Origin: a virus | Length of the DNA: 43,394 nucleotides | Direction: 5' to 3' (one strand) | IMG/VR virus record: IMGVR_UViG_3300035703_002461 | Location: 1-43,394 of that record | Shown here: piece after piece, positions 30,848-38,527 of the stretch | Numbering within the stretch: position 1 is the first letter of the stretch | Layout of the letters: the number at the start of each line of letters is the position of its first letter | Position numbers and translations under genes: made by a program | The notes under the pieces: model-generated | What the model was told of the DNA's origin: nothing | Seen by the model: only the letters and a program-made list of their open reading frames with translations | The model's database searches: none

Positions 30848-31107
30848 TCCCACACCCCCGGCCGCCGCCGGTTGCCCTCCAGGTCGTCGGCGCTCACCCG
30901 CACCCGCCCCAGCCGGTCCTCGCGCAGGATGGCCTCCCGCACGATCTCCCGCTCGGCCGGGTTCAGGTTCTCGCACAGCCCGTAGAACGTGCCCTCGCGA
31001 TCCCACAGCCAGCGCTTCGCCCCGAGGCGGCCCCGCAGCCGACACTCCCGCCGGTAGGCGGCGAGGGCGAGGGGCATCACCTGGGCGATCAAGGCGTCAC
31101 AGGGCAT
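30844..31107 (-). CDS. Hypothetical protein (87 aa)
   Basis: It begins MPCDALIAQVMPLALAAYRR and continues with WLWDREGTFYGLCENLNPAE, then a helical EREIVREAILREDRLGRVRV. The start overlaps the end of the upstream kinase-like gene by 11 bases. No motif is recognised. The dense coupling with genes on both sides supports expression. Confidence 0.55.
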   Translation of the reverse strand: MPCDALIAQVMPLALAAYRRECRLRGRLGAKRWLWDREGTFYGLCENLNPAEREIVREAILREDRLGRVRVSADDLEGNRRRPGVWE

Positions 31108-31819
31108 CGGGCACGGTCTCCGAGTCGAGCACCAGCTCGACCAGTCGTTCAGGTGGGGCGTCGGCCGAGAGCACGAGGTCGAAGTCGATCCCGAGGTGCG
31201 CCCGCTCCGACGGGTGAAGGTGCAGGCCAGACGGACACAGGCCGTCGCGCACGACGAGCCGGTGGGCCGCCTGGTGGGCGTCACCGGCCAGGTGAACCAG
31301 GCGGAAGCCCGCCGCCCGCAGGCGTTGGGCCTCGTTGGGAAAGCGGAGGTCGTCCACCACCACTGGCCCCTCGATGGGAACCAGCCGGGCCAACAGGGCC
31401 TCCACCCAATAGTCGGGAGCGCCCCAGCCCCGCGCGGCGGGTGGGTCGCCGGTGTACAGCGCCCCCTCCATCCGTCGAACCCGGTCCCACCACAGGTCGA
31501 ACCCCTCGGCGTCGAGCCCGCGCCCCAGCACGGCGGTCACCAGCTCCGCGCAGGCCACCGCCTGGCGGCTCTTGCGGATGGCGGGATCGACCGCCAGGGC
31601 CTCGGCCACGTGGCACCACGATGGCGAGCGGGCCGCCGCCCCGAGGGCTTGCAGCGTGCCCCGGTCGGCCGCGTGGTCCAAGGTGCGCCCAAGCGTGACC
31701 GCGAGGATCGCCTTGAGCCCATCGGCGAGGGAGCGCCGCTGGTAGCCGTACCGAACGAGCGCCTTGGCGAGGGTGGTCTTACCCGAGCCGGCGAACCCGG
31801 CGATGGCGAGTGGTCGCAC
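31097..31819 (-). CDS. Deoxynucleoside monophosphate kinase-like P-loop protein
   Basis: The 240-aa protein starts VRPLAIAGFAGSGKTTLAKA with Walker A GFAGSGKT (residues 8-15). Later it has GPVVVDDLRFPNEAQRLRAA, the 'DxRfpnE' pattern seen in T4 gp1-like dNMP kinases and related phage proteins. It would phosphorylate dNMPs to dNDPs for phage DNA synthesis, consistent with nearby ThyX and NrdJ. GTG 31819 is preferred because of the GGAGGTGTGTC ribosome site. The family is clear at the P-loop level, the substrate is inferred. Confidence 0.75.
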   Translation of the reverse strand: MRPLAIAGFAGSGKTTLAKALVRYGYQRRSLADGLKAILAVTLGRTLDHAADRGTLQALGAAARSPSWCHVAEALAVDPAIRKSRQAVACAELVTAVLGRGLDAEGFDLWWDRVRRMEGALYTGDPPAARGWGAPDYWVEALLARLVPIEGPVVVDDLRFPNEAQRLRAAGFRLVHLAGDAHQAAHRLVVRDGLCPSGLHLHPSERAHLGIDFDLVLSADAPPERLVELVLDSETVPDAL

Positions 31820-31838
31820 GACACACCTCCACAGCACA

Positions 31839-31868
31839 AGGGGCCACCAGCTTGCGCCAGCGGCCCCT
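31839..31868 (-). terminator. Hairpin upstream of the kinase-like gene
   Basis: AGGGGCC (31839-31845) pairs with GGCCCCT (31862-31868) with extra inner pairing. On the minus strand it is followed by TGTGCTGTGGAGG, with no T run. It may attenuate transcription arriving from the 31948-32448 gene. Confidence 0.4.
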
Positions 31869-31890
31869 CGTTAGGGCAGGAGAACACCCC

Positions 31891-31908
31891 GTGCTTACAC
31901 CGTAACGC
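31891..31908 (-). promoter_or_regulatory. 18-bp motif shared with 19767-19784
   Basis: GCGTTACGGTGTAAGCAC on the minus strand, 15 of 18 identical to the copy upstream of the head genes. The gap 31820-31947 also holds TTGTGA 18 bases upstream of TACGGT, a weak promoter candidate. If the HTH protein encoded just upstream is a late activator, these two copies are candidate sites for it. Confidence 0.3.
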
Positions 31909-31947
31909 CGGTCACAGGACGCTCACAAGGTCGCCTGCCCGGACAAT

Positions 31948-32448
31948 TCAGCGGACAAGGTGGTACACGGGGGCTCGCGCCAGGACGAAGGAGGCGGGTT
32001 GCGGTTGCAGCTCGGCGATCACGCGCTCCAGTGCCTCGCGCAGCCAGCGGCGCACCGTCCGCTCCGTGACCCCGATCCGCTCGGCCACCACCGCCTGGGT
32101 GACACCCTTGGGCCGGTCGTAAATGAGCCAGTAAAGGGCCAGGTACAGGCAGTTCAGGTGCTCCTCGCGGGTGGTCTGCGGCTGCTCGGTGTGCCAGCCG
32201 TTCAGGATGGCGGCGATGCGCCCGTGGGGCACCTGGAGGCCGAAGGTGTTGCCGTCCATGTGCTCCACGAACGCCGCCTTGAGCTTGGGCGAGCCCAGGC
32301 AATCCACCTGCGTAAAACATCCGCCCGTTTTCTCCGTCTCCACCAGCTGGGTGCCGGTGTATGCGGGCACGAAGTCATAACCCCGAGGGAACCCACCCAT
32401 CAGGTAATCCCGCAGGGTGTCGGTGTCGATCTGGATGTGGTGCTGCAT
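31948..32448 (-). CDS. HTH protein, possible late transcription regulator
   Basis: The 166-aa protein reads MQHHIQIDTDTLRDYLMGGF and ends with a helix-turn-helix (GVTQAVVAERIGVTERTVRR, about residues 115-134) followed by WLREALERVIAELQP. The HTH resembles sigma-70 region 4 or the ArpU/RinA-type late activators of Gram-positive phages. It is encoded between the nucleotide metabolism genes and the genes leading into the late module, the usual place for such a switch. The N-terminal half contains VDCLGSPKLKAAFVEH and is not recognised. Confidence 0.6.
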   Translation of the reverse strand: MQHHIQIDTDTLRDYLMGGFPRGYDFVPAYTGTQLVETEKTGGCFTQVDCLGSPKLKAAFVEHMDGNTFGLQVPHGRIAAILNGWHTEQPQTTREEHLNCLYLALYWLIYDRPKGVTQAVVAERIGVTERTVRRWLREALERVIAELQPQPASFVLARAPVYHLVR

Positions 32449-32538
32449 CTGTAAGGGTCTCCTGCTGTTGGTGGTGATCAGGTCTGATATGTGGGTCGGT
32501 TGCTCGATGGGATTATTCCACGCGTGCTGAGTATTAAC
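32449..32538 (-). promoter_or_regulatory. AT-richer intergenic region, probable promoter
   Basis: This gap between thyX and the HTH gene is much richer in A+T than its surroundings and contains, on the minus strand, TTAATA and TAATCC 16 bases apart as a weak promoter-like pair. A GCAGGAGACC ribosome site precedes the HTH gene. A separate promoter for the HTH gene and what follows is plausible but not proven. Confidence 0.35.
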
Positions 32539-33336
32539 CTAACTCGAACACAATTTATCCAGGATCTCCCGGACGGCCACAGGGGCCTCCTCCGCCCGGC
32601 TCCCCAGCCAGGCCCCCAGGGCCGCCACCTGGCTGCGCGAAAGGCGCACGGCCCCCTGGCGGTGTTCCGCCCACGCCGCCACGCTCACCGGGGCCACACG
32701 CCGGGCGAACGCCAGCACGGCCTCGGCGTACACCCGGATCTCGGCCTGGGCGTGTGGGTGCAGCCGCAGCTCCAGGAAGCGCAGCAGGTTGTGGAGGTCG
32801 ATTTTCCAATACCACTCGGTGTAGGTGTTGAGCGGCAGCACCATCCGGGCCAGCTCGCGGGCGTGGCCGTCCGCGATCAGGGCCTCGTAGCTGGCGAAGG
32901 CGTACTCCGTGGCCTGCTCAATCGCCCCCGCCCCCGTGTCCCGGAAGGCCGGGTGCAGCTCGCCGTCGCCCACCTGGCGGTTGCGGCTCCCCTGGCCCCG
33001 CAGGGCCTCCGGTGTCGGCAGGTACGCCTCGGCGGGCACCACCGAGTAGCGGGCCGACACCTCGTTCACTGAGGCCGTCCGGTGGCGCAGCCACTGGCGG
33101 GCCACGAACAGCGGCGCCTTCACGTGCAGCTTCAGCTCCACCATCTCGAACGGGCTCGTGTGGTCGTGCCGCATCAGGTAGTCGATCAGGCGGGCATCGT
33201 CCCGCACCGTCTTCGTCCCCGCCCCGTAACTCACACGGGCGGCCTGCACCACCGCCGCGTCGCCCCCCATCGCGTCCACCAGGCGCACGAACCCCTGATC
33301 GAGCACGTCGATCCGGTCCTGGGTTGTCTCCTCCAT
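32539..33336 (-). CDS. thyX: ThyX, flavin-dependent thymidylate synthase
   Basis: The 265-aa protein has the ThyX signature RHRTASVNEVSARYS (RHRxxSxNExSxRYS), preceded by HTSPFEMVELKLHVKAPLFV and followed by YTEWYWKIDLHNLLRFLELR with the family's 'DLHNLLrFL.LR' block. It methylates dUMP to dTMP using methylenetetrahydrofolate, FAD and NADPH. It supports phage DNA synthesis along with NrdJ and the kinase-like protein. A hairpin separates it from nrdJ upstream. Confidence 0.95.
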   Translation of the reverse strand: MEETTQDRIDVLDQGFVRLVDAMGGDAAVVQAARVSYGAGTKTVRDDARLIDYLMRHDHTSPFEMVELKLHVKAPLFVARQWLRHRTASVNEVSARYSVVPAEAYLPTPEALRGQGSRNRQVGDGELHPAFRDTGAGAIEQATEYAFASYEALIADGHARELARMVLPLNTYTEWYWKIDLHNLLRFLELRLHPHAQAEIRVYAEAVLAFARRVAPVSVAAWAEHRQGAVRLSRSQVAALGAWLGSRAEEAPVAVREILDKLCSS

Positions 33337-33355
33337 CGGGATCTCCTTTCAAAGC

Positions 33356-33379
33356 GGGCGCCGGGTTGCCCCGGCGCCC
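33356..33379 (-). terminator. Hairpin between nrdJ and thyX
   Basis: A perfect 10-bp stem GGGCGCCGGG / CCCGGCGCCC with a 4-base loop lies after the nrdJ stop. On the minus strand it is followed by GCTTTGAAAGGAG, so termination is probably partial before thyX. Confidence 0.55.
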
Positions 33380-33386
33380 TTGCGCC

Positions 33387-35342
33387 TCACGCCACCGAGC
33401 AGGCCGACCAGCCGCACGACGGGCAGCTCTCGCACCCCTCGGCCGCCACCACCGGCCCGCCGCACGACGGGCACCCGCCCTCCTCCGGGGCGGCCACGGG
33501 CGCCACCGCCAGCACCTCGGCCTCCTTGGGCGCGGTGGTGGAGAGCGGCTGCCAGGCCCGGCACCCGTCGCGGTAGATCGTGATGCCCTTGCACCCCGTC
33601 TCCCACGCCAGGCGGTACGCCTCGGCCACCTCCTCGACGCTCGCCCCGTGGGCGAAGTTGATCGTCTTGGAGGTCGCCGAGTCGTTGAAGGCCTGGAACG
33701 CGGCCTGGATGCCCACGTGCTCGCCGGGGCTCACGTCGTGGGCCACGCGGAACACGGCGGCGGCCTGCACCAGGGCCTCGGGCGCCCCCTCGCCGAGCTC
33801 CCGCACGACCTCGACCAGCGAGCCGTGGCTGGCGTCCAGCGCCCCCTCCAGCGCCTCGCTCCACCCGATCGCCCCGCCCTCGCAGTAAGCGCGGAACACC
33901 GGGTCGGCCTCGATCATGTGCGTCTCGGCCTGCCAGCGGCGGAAGGCCAGGGCGAAGGCGGGCTCACACCCGCCCGAGGTTCCCGCGATGAGCGACAGGG
34001 TGCCGGTGGGGGCGATGGTGGTGGTGGTGCTGTTGCGGAGGCCGTGGGCGCCCGCCATCACCGCCAGCCAGTCGTACCGCACCTCCGGGTGGCGGTGCGG
34101 GTGCGCCTGGCGCTCGCGGCACCAGCGGGAGAAGATCGCGGTGAAGGCGTCCTCGTGCCCGGCCAGGGCGGGGAAGGCGCCCCGCTCGCGGGCCAGGTCC
34201 ACGCTGGCGTACTTGGAGTGGTAGTCGATGAAGCTCATCAGGTGCCCGGCGAGCTGCTGCGACTCGGGGGCGCCGTAGGCCACGCCCAGGCGGTACAGCA
34301 TCCGGGCGAAGCCCATCACGCCGAGGCCGATCTTGCGCGTGGCCCGCGACACCTCGCCGATCTGGGGGATGGGGTAGACGTTCGCGTCGATCACGGCGTC
34401 GAGCATCTGGGTCGCCGTCCACACCACCTCGGCCAGCCGCTCCCAATCGACCGCCGGGGCGCCCTCGCGCTCCACCACGAAGTTCTCCAGGTTGATCGAG
34501 CCCAGGTTGCAGCTCTCGTAGGGCAACAGCGGCTGCTCGCCGCACGGGTTGGTGGCCTCGTAGCCGCCCAGCCAGGGCACCGGGCAGTCCTTGTTCATCC
34601 GGTCGATAAACACCACGCCCGGCTCGCCCGAGCCCCACGCCCGTTCGATCACGCGGCGCCACACGGTGCCGGCGTCCAGGCGCCCCACCACCTGGCCGTC
34701 GTGCGGGTCCACCAGGTCGTACTCAGTGCCCGCCTCCACCGCCGCCATAAAGGCGTCGGTGATGGCCACGGACACGTTAAAGTTCGTGAGCTTAGAGAGG
34801 TCGGCCTTGTGGTCGATGAAGGCGAGAATGTCGGGGTGGTCCACCCGCAGGATGCCCATGTTGGCGCCGCGCCGCATCCCGCCTTGTTTGATCGACTCGG
34901 TGGCGGCGTTGAACACCTCCATAAAGGAGATCGGGCCACTGGAGGCGCCGCCCGTGCCCGCCACCACGGCGTTCGCACGGCGCAGGCGGGAGAAGGAGAA
35001 GCCGGTGCCGCCGCCCGTCTTGTGGATCAGCGCGGCGTGCTTGACGCTCTCGAAGATGCCCTCCAGGTCGTCCTCCACGGGCAGCACGAAGCAGGCCGAG
35101 AGCTGGCCGGTGCGGGCGCCCGCGTTGGCGAGGGTGGGGGAGTTGGGCAGGAAGTCCAGCGCGGCCATCACGCGGTGATACCGCTCGGTGTTGTGGGCGA
35201 TCACCTCGGGCGTGTGGCCGTACCGGGCGCCCGTCTCGGCCAGCAAGCAAGCAACGCGGCGGAACATCGCGTCGGGGGTCTCGCCGGGCAGCAGGTAGCG
35301 CTTCTGGAGCACCGTCAGGGCGTTGGGGGTCAGCGTGGTCAT
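33387..35342 (-). CDS. nrdJ: Class II (B12-dependent) ribonucleotide reductase
   Basis: The 651-aa protein carries the NrdJ features: FLPNSPTLANAG, GQLSACFVLPVEDDLEGIF (first active-site Cys), GGGTGFSFSRLR, TNPCGEQPLLPYESCNLGSI (radical Cys and Glu) and TTTTIAPTGTLSLIAGTSGG. The C terminus ends with a CxxC pair repeat (CPSCGG and CPSCGWSAC) used for reduction by thioredoxin-like partners. No N-terminal ATP-cone is present, so dATP inhibition may be absent. It uses adenosylcobalamin and works with or without oxygen. Its start overlaps the recU-like stop (ATGA). Confidence 0.95.
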   Translation of the reverse strand: MTTLTPNALTVLQKRYLLPGETPDAMFRRVACLLAETGARYGHTPEVIAHNTERYHRVMAALDFLPNSPTLANAGARTGQLSACFVLPVEDDLEGIFESVKHAALIHKTGGGTGFSFSRLRRANAVVAGTGGASSGPISFMEVFNAATESIKQGGMRRGANMGILRVDHPDILAFIDHKADLSKLTNFNVSVAITDAFMAAVEAGTEYDLVDPHDGQVVGRLDAGTVWRRVIERAWGSGEPGVVFIDRMNKDCPVPWLGGYEATNPCGEQPLLPYESCNLGSINLENFVVEREGAPAVDWERLAEVVWTATQMLDAVIDANVYPIPQIGEVSRATRKIGLGVMGFARMLYRLGVAYGAPESQQLAGHLMSFIDYHSKYASVDLARERGAFPALAGHEDAFTAIFSRWCRERQAHPHRHPEVRYDWLAVMAGAHGLRNSTTTTIAPTGTLSLIAGTSGGCEPAFALAFRRWQAETHMIEADPVFRAYCEGGAIGWSEALEGALDASHGSLVEVVRELGEGAPEALVQAAAVFRVAHDVSPGEHVGIQAAFQAFNDSATSKTINFAHGASVEEVAEAYRLAWETGCKGITIYRDGCRAWQPLSTTAPKEAEVLAVAPVAAPEEGGCPSCGGPVVAAEGCESCPSCGWSACSVA

Positions 35343-35896
35343 CGGGATTCCTTTCTACGATGGGGGGAGAGAATGAGGCGGTCGGCTGGGGCGGGCTCGG
35401 CCTCGTCCAGGCGGCGCAGGCCGTCCAGCAGGTCGAGCCGCTTGCCTTTCAGGTGGAACTCAGGGCACCGCTCCAGCAGCACGGGCACGGGAATCGACTT
35501 GTCCACCAGGCGGCGGTCCCACCAGGGGCGCAGCACGCTCCAGGTGAGGGCGAGGTATCGGGGGCGCTCGAGCGCGGCCAGCTCGACCAGGAAGAAGGCG
35601 ATGCCGCCGCGCTCGTGCGCCCCCCGCACGATCTCCACCTGGTGCTCTTTGAGGTTGTCGAACGGCAGACGGGTCTTGAGCTTGGAGCTTTTGGCGTCGA
35701 ACGTGACGGCACGCCCCCACCAGTCGCCCGCGAAGTCCAACCCACCGTGCCCCATCAGGCGGCCCACGGCCTGGCCGCCCGGCAAGACCCGCCCCACGAA
35801 CCGGGGCGAGGTCTGCCGGAGGCACAGGCCCCAGGCGTCGAGGCCCTTGGCGCTGTGTGCCACCAGGGCCTCCAGGCTGGAGCCACGGGCGCTCAC
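35339..35896 (-). CDS. RecU-like Holliday junction resolvase
   Basis: The 185-aa protein (GTG 35896, GTGA overlap with ssb) contains GGLDFAGDWWGRAVTFDAKS followed by LPFDNLKEHQVEIVRGAHER and GIAFFLVEL. This order, an Asp in 'D(F/Y).G' then '(F/A).(A)K' and the 'HQ' helix, is the RecU nuclease core seen in Gram-positive phages. It would resolve branched DNA before packaging. The remaining sequence diverges from cellular RecU. Confidence 0.75.
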   Translation of the reverse strand: MSARGSSLEALVAHSAKGLDAWGLCLRQTSPRFVGRVLPGGQAVGRLMGHGGLDFAGDWWGRAVTFDAKSSKLKTRLPFDNLKEHQVEIVRGAHERGGIAFFLVELAALERPRYLALTWSVLRPWWDRRLVDKSIPVPVLLERCPEFHLKGKRLDLLDGLRRLDEAEPAPADRLILSPHRRKESR

Positions 35897-36264
35897 CAGG
35901 GCATGTCCTCGTCGGACGCGCCCCCGGCCTGGGCGCCCTTGCCCGACAGGTTGGTGGCGTCGAAGGCCAGGACGACGGTCTTGCGCCGGGGCTCGCCGCT
36001 GGCCTTGTCGGTCCAGCTCTCCTCCCGGATCTCGCCCTCGACCAGGACGAGATCGCCCTTGTGGCACCACTCGGCCACCTTCTCGGCGCGCTTGCCCACC
36101 ACCTTGACCGAGTGCCAGGTGGCGACCTCGGCCTTGGCCTTGCCGTCCCAGTGGTTGGTGGCGATCCGCAGCTCGGTGATCATCGACTCGGGCGACAGCA
36201 CCTTGCACTCGGGGTCCTTGCCCAGGCGGCCGACCAGGGTCACGCGGTTGTACGTCTTGCTCAT
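35893..36264 (-). CDS. ssb: Single-stranded DNA-binding protein
   Basis: The 123-aa protein begins MSKTYNRVTLVGRLGKDPEC, the standard SSB OB-fold start, with ATWHSVKVVGKRAEKVAEWC and GDLVLVEGEIREESWTDKAS. The C-terminal tip DEDMPW matches the acidic partner-binding tail (DDDIPF type). It coats ssDNA at the phage fork. The ATG overlaps the DnaC-like stop. Confidence 0.93.
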   Translation of the reverse strand: MSKTYNRVTLVGRLGKDPECKVLSPESMITELRIATNHWDGKAKAEVATWHSVKVVGKRAEKVAEWCHKGDLVLVEGEIREESWTDKASGEPRRKTVVLAFDATNLSGKGAQAGGASDEDMPW

Positions 36265-37106
36265 GGGGTGTCCTCCGTGGTGAGCCAGGTCGCCTTCAGC
36301 GCCTGGCGGAGATCGGGGCCGGTGAAGCGAACGGGCAGGCACCGCTCCCGGATGCGGGAGAGGACGCGATGCACCATCAGCTCGGCCTCGTGGGGGGGGA
36401 GCCGGTCGCGGCCTTGCGTCAGGCAGCGGGTGTAGTGGTCGGCCAGCTCGGCCGACGACAGGTTGGTGGTGAGCAACAGGGGCGCCTTCGCCCGGTAGCG
36501 GTGATCGATCAGGTCGAAGATCTCCACCGAGGTGAACTCCGTGGCCCGCTCCAGGCCGAACTCGTCGATCACCAGCACGTCAGCGGCCCGCAGCGCGGCG
36601 AGGTACGCCGGGGCCTTGTCGAAGTCCCGCAGCCGCCGGGGCAGCTCCGGGGCCGAGCACCAGGCGACCGTCCAATCGCCCGCCTCGACCTCGTTCACCA
36701 GCGCAGCCAGCACGGCGGTCTTGCCCGTGCCCACCGGGCCGGTGAACACCAGGCCGGTTCCGTCCACCCGCCGGGCGGCGAAGGTCGCCAGGTAGCGCTC
36801 GGCCACCCGTCGCCCCTCGCGTTGCCCGGCGACGTCCCGGAGATCGGCCAGGCGAACCCCGGCGCCCTCGCGGGCCGGCAGCTGTTCGCCGTGGGTCTGC
36901 GCCCACACCTGGCGGGCCTCCCGCCGGGCCTCGTCGGCCCGCCGTTGGACGAACTCGGCTTCCTGGTGCGGGCAGGGCACCCGCACCTCCACCGTACCCA
37001 TCCCCGGCAGGTCCACCGCCGCCCGGCGCGGGCCACAGACCTCGCACACCGGCAGGGTGGGCACCCCCTCCAGCATCGCCCGGAGGGCCAGCGACAGCGC
37101 GTTCAA
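36261..37106 (-). CDS. DnaC-like helicase loader (AAA+)
   Basis: A TTG start (37106) follows GGAGGTGCCGT and overlaps the preceding stop. The 281-aa product has a cysteine pair CEVC (21-24) and PCPH (45), which could bind zinc, then the ATPase with Walker A GPVGTGKT (123-130) and Walker B VLVIDEFGLE, and APLLLTTNLSSAELADHYTR (sensor 1). This is the layout of DnaC/DnaI-type loaders that place the replicative helicase at the origin. No phage helicase gene is present, so host DnaB is the expected client. Confidence 0.85.
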   Translation of the reverse strand: MNALSLALRAMLEGVPTLPVCEVCGPRRAAVDLPGMGTVEVRVPCPHQEAEFVQRRADEARREARQVWAQTHGEQLPAREGAGVRLADLRDVAGQREGRRVAERYLATFAARRVDGTGLVFTGPVGTGKTAVLAALVNEVEAGDWTVAWCSAPELPRRLRDFDKAPAYLAALRAADVLVIDEFGLERATEFTSVEIFDLIDHRYRAKAPLLLTTNLSSAELADHYTRCLTQGRDRLPPHEAELMVHRVLSRIRERCLPVRFTGPDLRQALKATWLTTEDTP

Positions 37107-37366
37107 AACGGCACCTCCTCGCACCCCTGGGTCGCAGGGATCGGCCGGGGGCGCTTCACCAGGCGGTACTCCACCACGACGCAGGCGCACGGGGCGTCCA
37201 CCACGTCCTCGGTGTAGAACCCCTGGCCGTAGTCACCCACCGAGGTCCAACCGGCCACGGTGACGGCCCGCAGGCCCGAGCCGTCGCACGTCCGGCAGGT
37301 GGGATCGGGGTGCTCGACCGGCTCGCGCACCACCTCCAGGCCCACCGCCTGATCAGGCGCCCACAT
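37103..37366 (-). CDS. Small CxxCxGSG zinc-motif protein (87 aa)
   Basis: ATG 37366 is preferred because of GGAGGTGCCG. The protein contains CRTCDGSG near residue 24 and APCACVV near residue 60, four cysteines likely to bind one zinc. It is translationally coupled to the DnaC-like gene downstream and may be an accessory of the replication complex. The function is unknown. Confidence 0.6.
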   Translation of the reverse strand: MWAPDQAVGLEVVREPVEHPDPTCRTCDGSGLRAVTVAGWTSVGDYGQGFYTEDVVDAPCACVVVEYRLVKRPRPIPATQGCEEVPF

Positions 37367-37568
37367 CGGCACCTCCCCAGGCGAGGCCGGCAGGCGACAC
37401 CGGGCGCAGACAGGCGCACGGCTCGTAGTCGGCCACCATCCCGTCGGCGTTGCACCCGCACGCCTTGGCCCACGCGGGCGTGGCGCCGCAGCACCGGGTC
37501 AGCACCTCCTCGATGCCGCTCCCGTCGCAGCGGGGGCAGCGCGGGTCGGCCAGGTACAGGCCGCGCAT
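37353..37568 (-). CDS. Small CxxCDGSG zinc-motif protein (71 aa)
   Basis: The sequence MRGLYLADPRCPRCDGSGIE contains a CxxCxGxG motif and further cysteines (TRCCGATP, ACGCNADG, EPCACLR). The ATG overlaps the stop of the DnaD-like gene as TGATG. It overlaps the next small zinc-motif gene, to which it may be related by duplication. No function is known. Confidence 0.6.
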   Translation of the reverse strand: MRGLYLADPRCPRCDGSGIEEVLTRCCGATPAWAKACGCNADGMVADYEPCACLRPVSPAGLAWGGADVGA

Positions 37569-38527
37569 CACCACACCTCCTTCCAGGCGGCGGGCTCGCC
37601 CTGTGCCTGGGGGACGGCGGCCACCTCCACCACCTTCGCCAGGTCCTCCCCGCCCTCCAGGGCGCGGGCGATGACCCCGGCGGCGTAGTCGAGCAGCATC
37701 GAGGGCTTCGCGTTGGAGCGGGCCCGCCTCAGCGCCTCCACCAGCCAGCCCACGTAGCGGTCGGCGTCCTCGGCAAGCTCGCGGGCGGCCTCGTACACCT
37801 CGGGGCCGTTGCGGCGCCGCTGGCCCTTGCGGGAGATGATGGCGAGCACGCGGCCGGGCACGTCGCGGGGCGAGAACATCGTGCCTTGGAGCAGCGGCTG
37901 GAGCCGATCCCGGTGGGCGAGCGTGATCGTGTCGGCCTCGACCTCGCAGCCCGGCGCCTCCTCCTCCTCGACGCATGATCCCGAATTACTATTTCCGATT
38001 TCCAAGTTCCTATTTCCACTCAGGGACGGCTCGCTGATCGGATCAGGGACACGTTCCTGATCGCGACAGGGACGGCCCGCTGATTCACCCGGCGCCGCGT
38101 CGCTGCTGGGTTCAACGTCGGCTCGCTGGGTGCGGGCGGGGATCGTGGCGGCCACCTCGGCGAGCACCGAGGGACCGGAGGCCACCCGGCAGGCGCCGCA
38201 GTAGGGGGTGGGGTCGGGGAGCCTGGAGGGCAGCAGCCGGTCCACCTTCTGGTGCTTGCGCCAGTTGGGCAGGTGGTACATGGGCAGGCCGTCCACCAGG
38301 AAGAAGTGGACGATGCCCGAGCCCGCCAGCTCGGTCAGCAGCGGCTCGACCTCCACCTCGTCGGTGGGGAAGGCGAACCCGGCCAGCTCGCGGGGGTAGG
38401 CCCGGCCGCGTCCGTGGTCGTCGGCGAACGACCACAAGGCGATCAGCAGGAGCCGGGCGCCGAACGACAGCCGGGTGACCTTCTCGTCGCTCCAGAACTC
38501 GGGGCGGATCTGCCGTATACGGGGCAT
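37568..38527 (-). CDS. DnaD-like replication initiator (winged-helix) protein
   Basis: The 319-aa protein begins MPRIRQIRPEFWSDEKVTRL followed by FGARLLLIALWSFADDHGRG, the N-terminal winged helix typical of phage replisome organisers. The central part is low in order, and the C-terminal helix bundle (YVGWLVEALRRARSNAKPSM) resembles the DnaD C-terminal domain. It likely binds the iterons lying in its own gene (38021-38089) and recruits the DnaC-like loader. The ATG overlaps the Gam-like stop as TGATG. Confidence 0.75.
   Translation of the reverse strand: MPRIRQIRPEFWSDEKVTRLSFGARLLLIALWSFADDHGRGRAYPRELAGFAFPTDEVEVEPLLTELAGSGIVHFFLVDGLPMYHLPNWRKHQKVDRLLPSRLPDPTPYCGACRVASGPSVLAEVAATIPARTQRADVEPSSDAAPGESAGRPCRDQERVPDPISEPSLSGNRNLEIGNSNSGSCVEEEEAPGCEVEADTITLAHRDRLQPLLQGTMFSPRDVPGRVLAIISRKGQRRRNGPEVYEAARELAEDADRYVGWLVEALRRARSNAKPSMLLDYAAGVIARALEGGEDLAKVVEVAAVPQAQGEPAAWKEVW
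37981..38089. other. Probable replication origin: iterons and AT-rich segment
   Basis: Three direct repeats of exactly 23 bases start at 38021, 38044 and 38067, each beginning CAGGGAC and carrying CTGAT at positions 14-18. Beside them lies an AT-rich stretch (37981-38020, 15 of 40 bases G or C) with repeated TATTTCC. Since 23 is not a multiple of 3, the repeats encode different peptides, so selection acts on DNA. The layout matches lambdoid origins placed inside the initiator gene. Confidence 0.7.

Noticed and set aside
33012-36107. Plus-strand open frame of 1031 codons
   Set aside because: It runs antisense to nrdJ, which has clear catalytic motifs; composition is that of a shadow frame.
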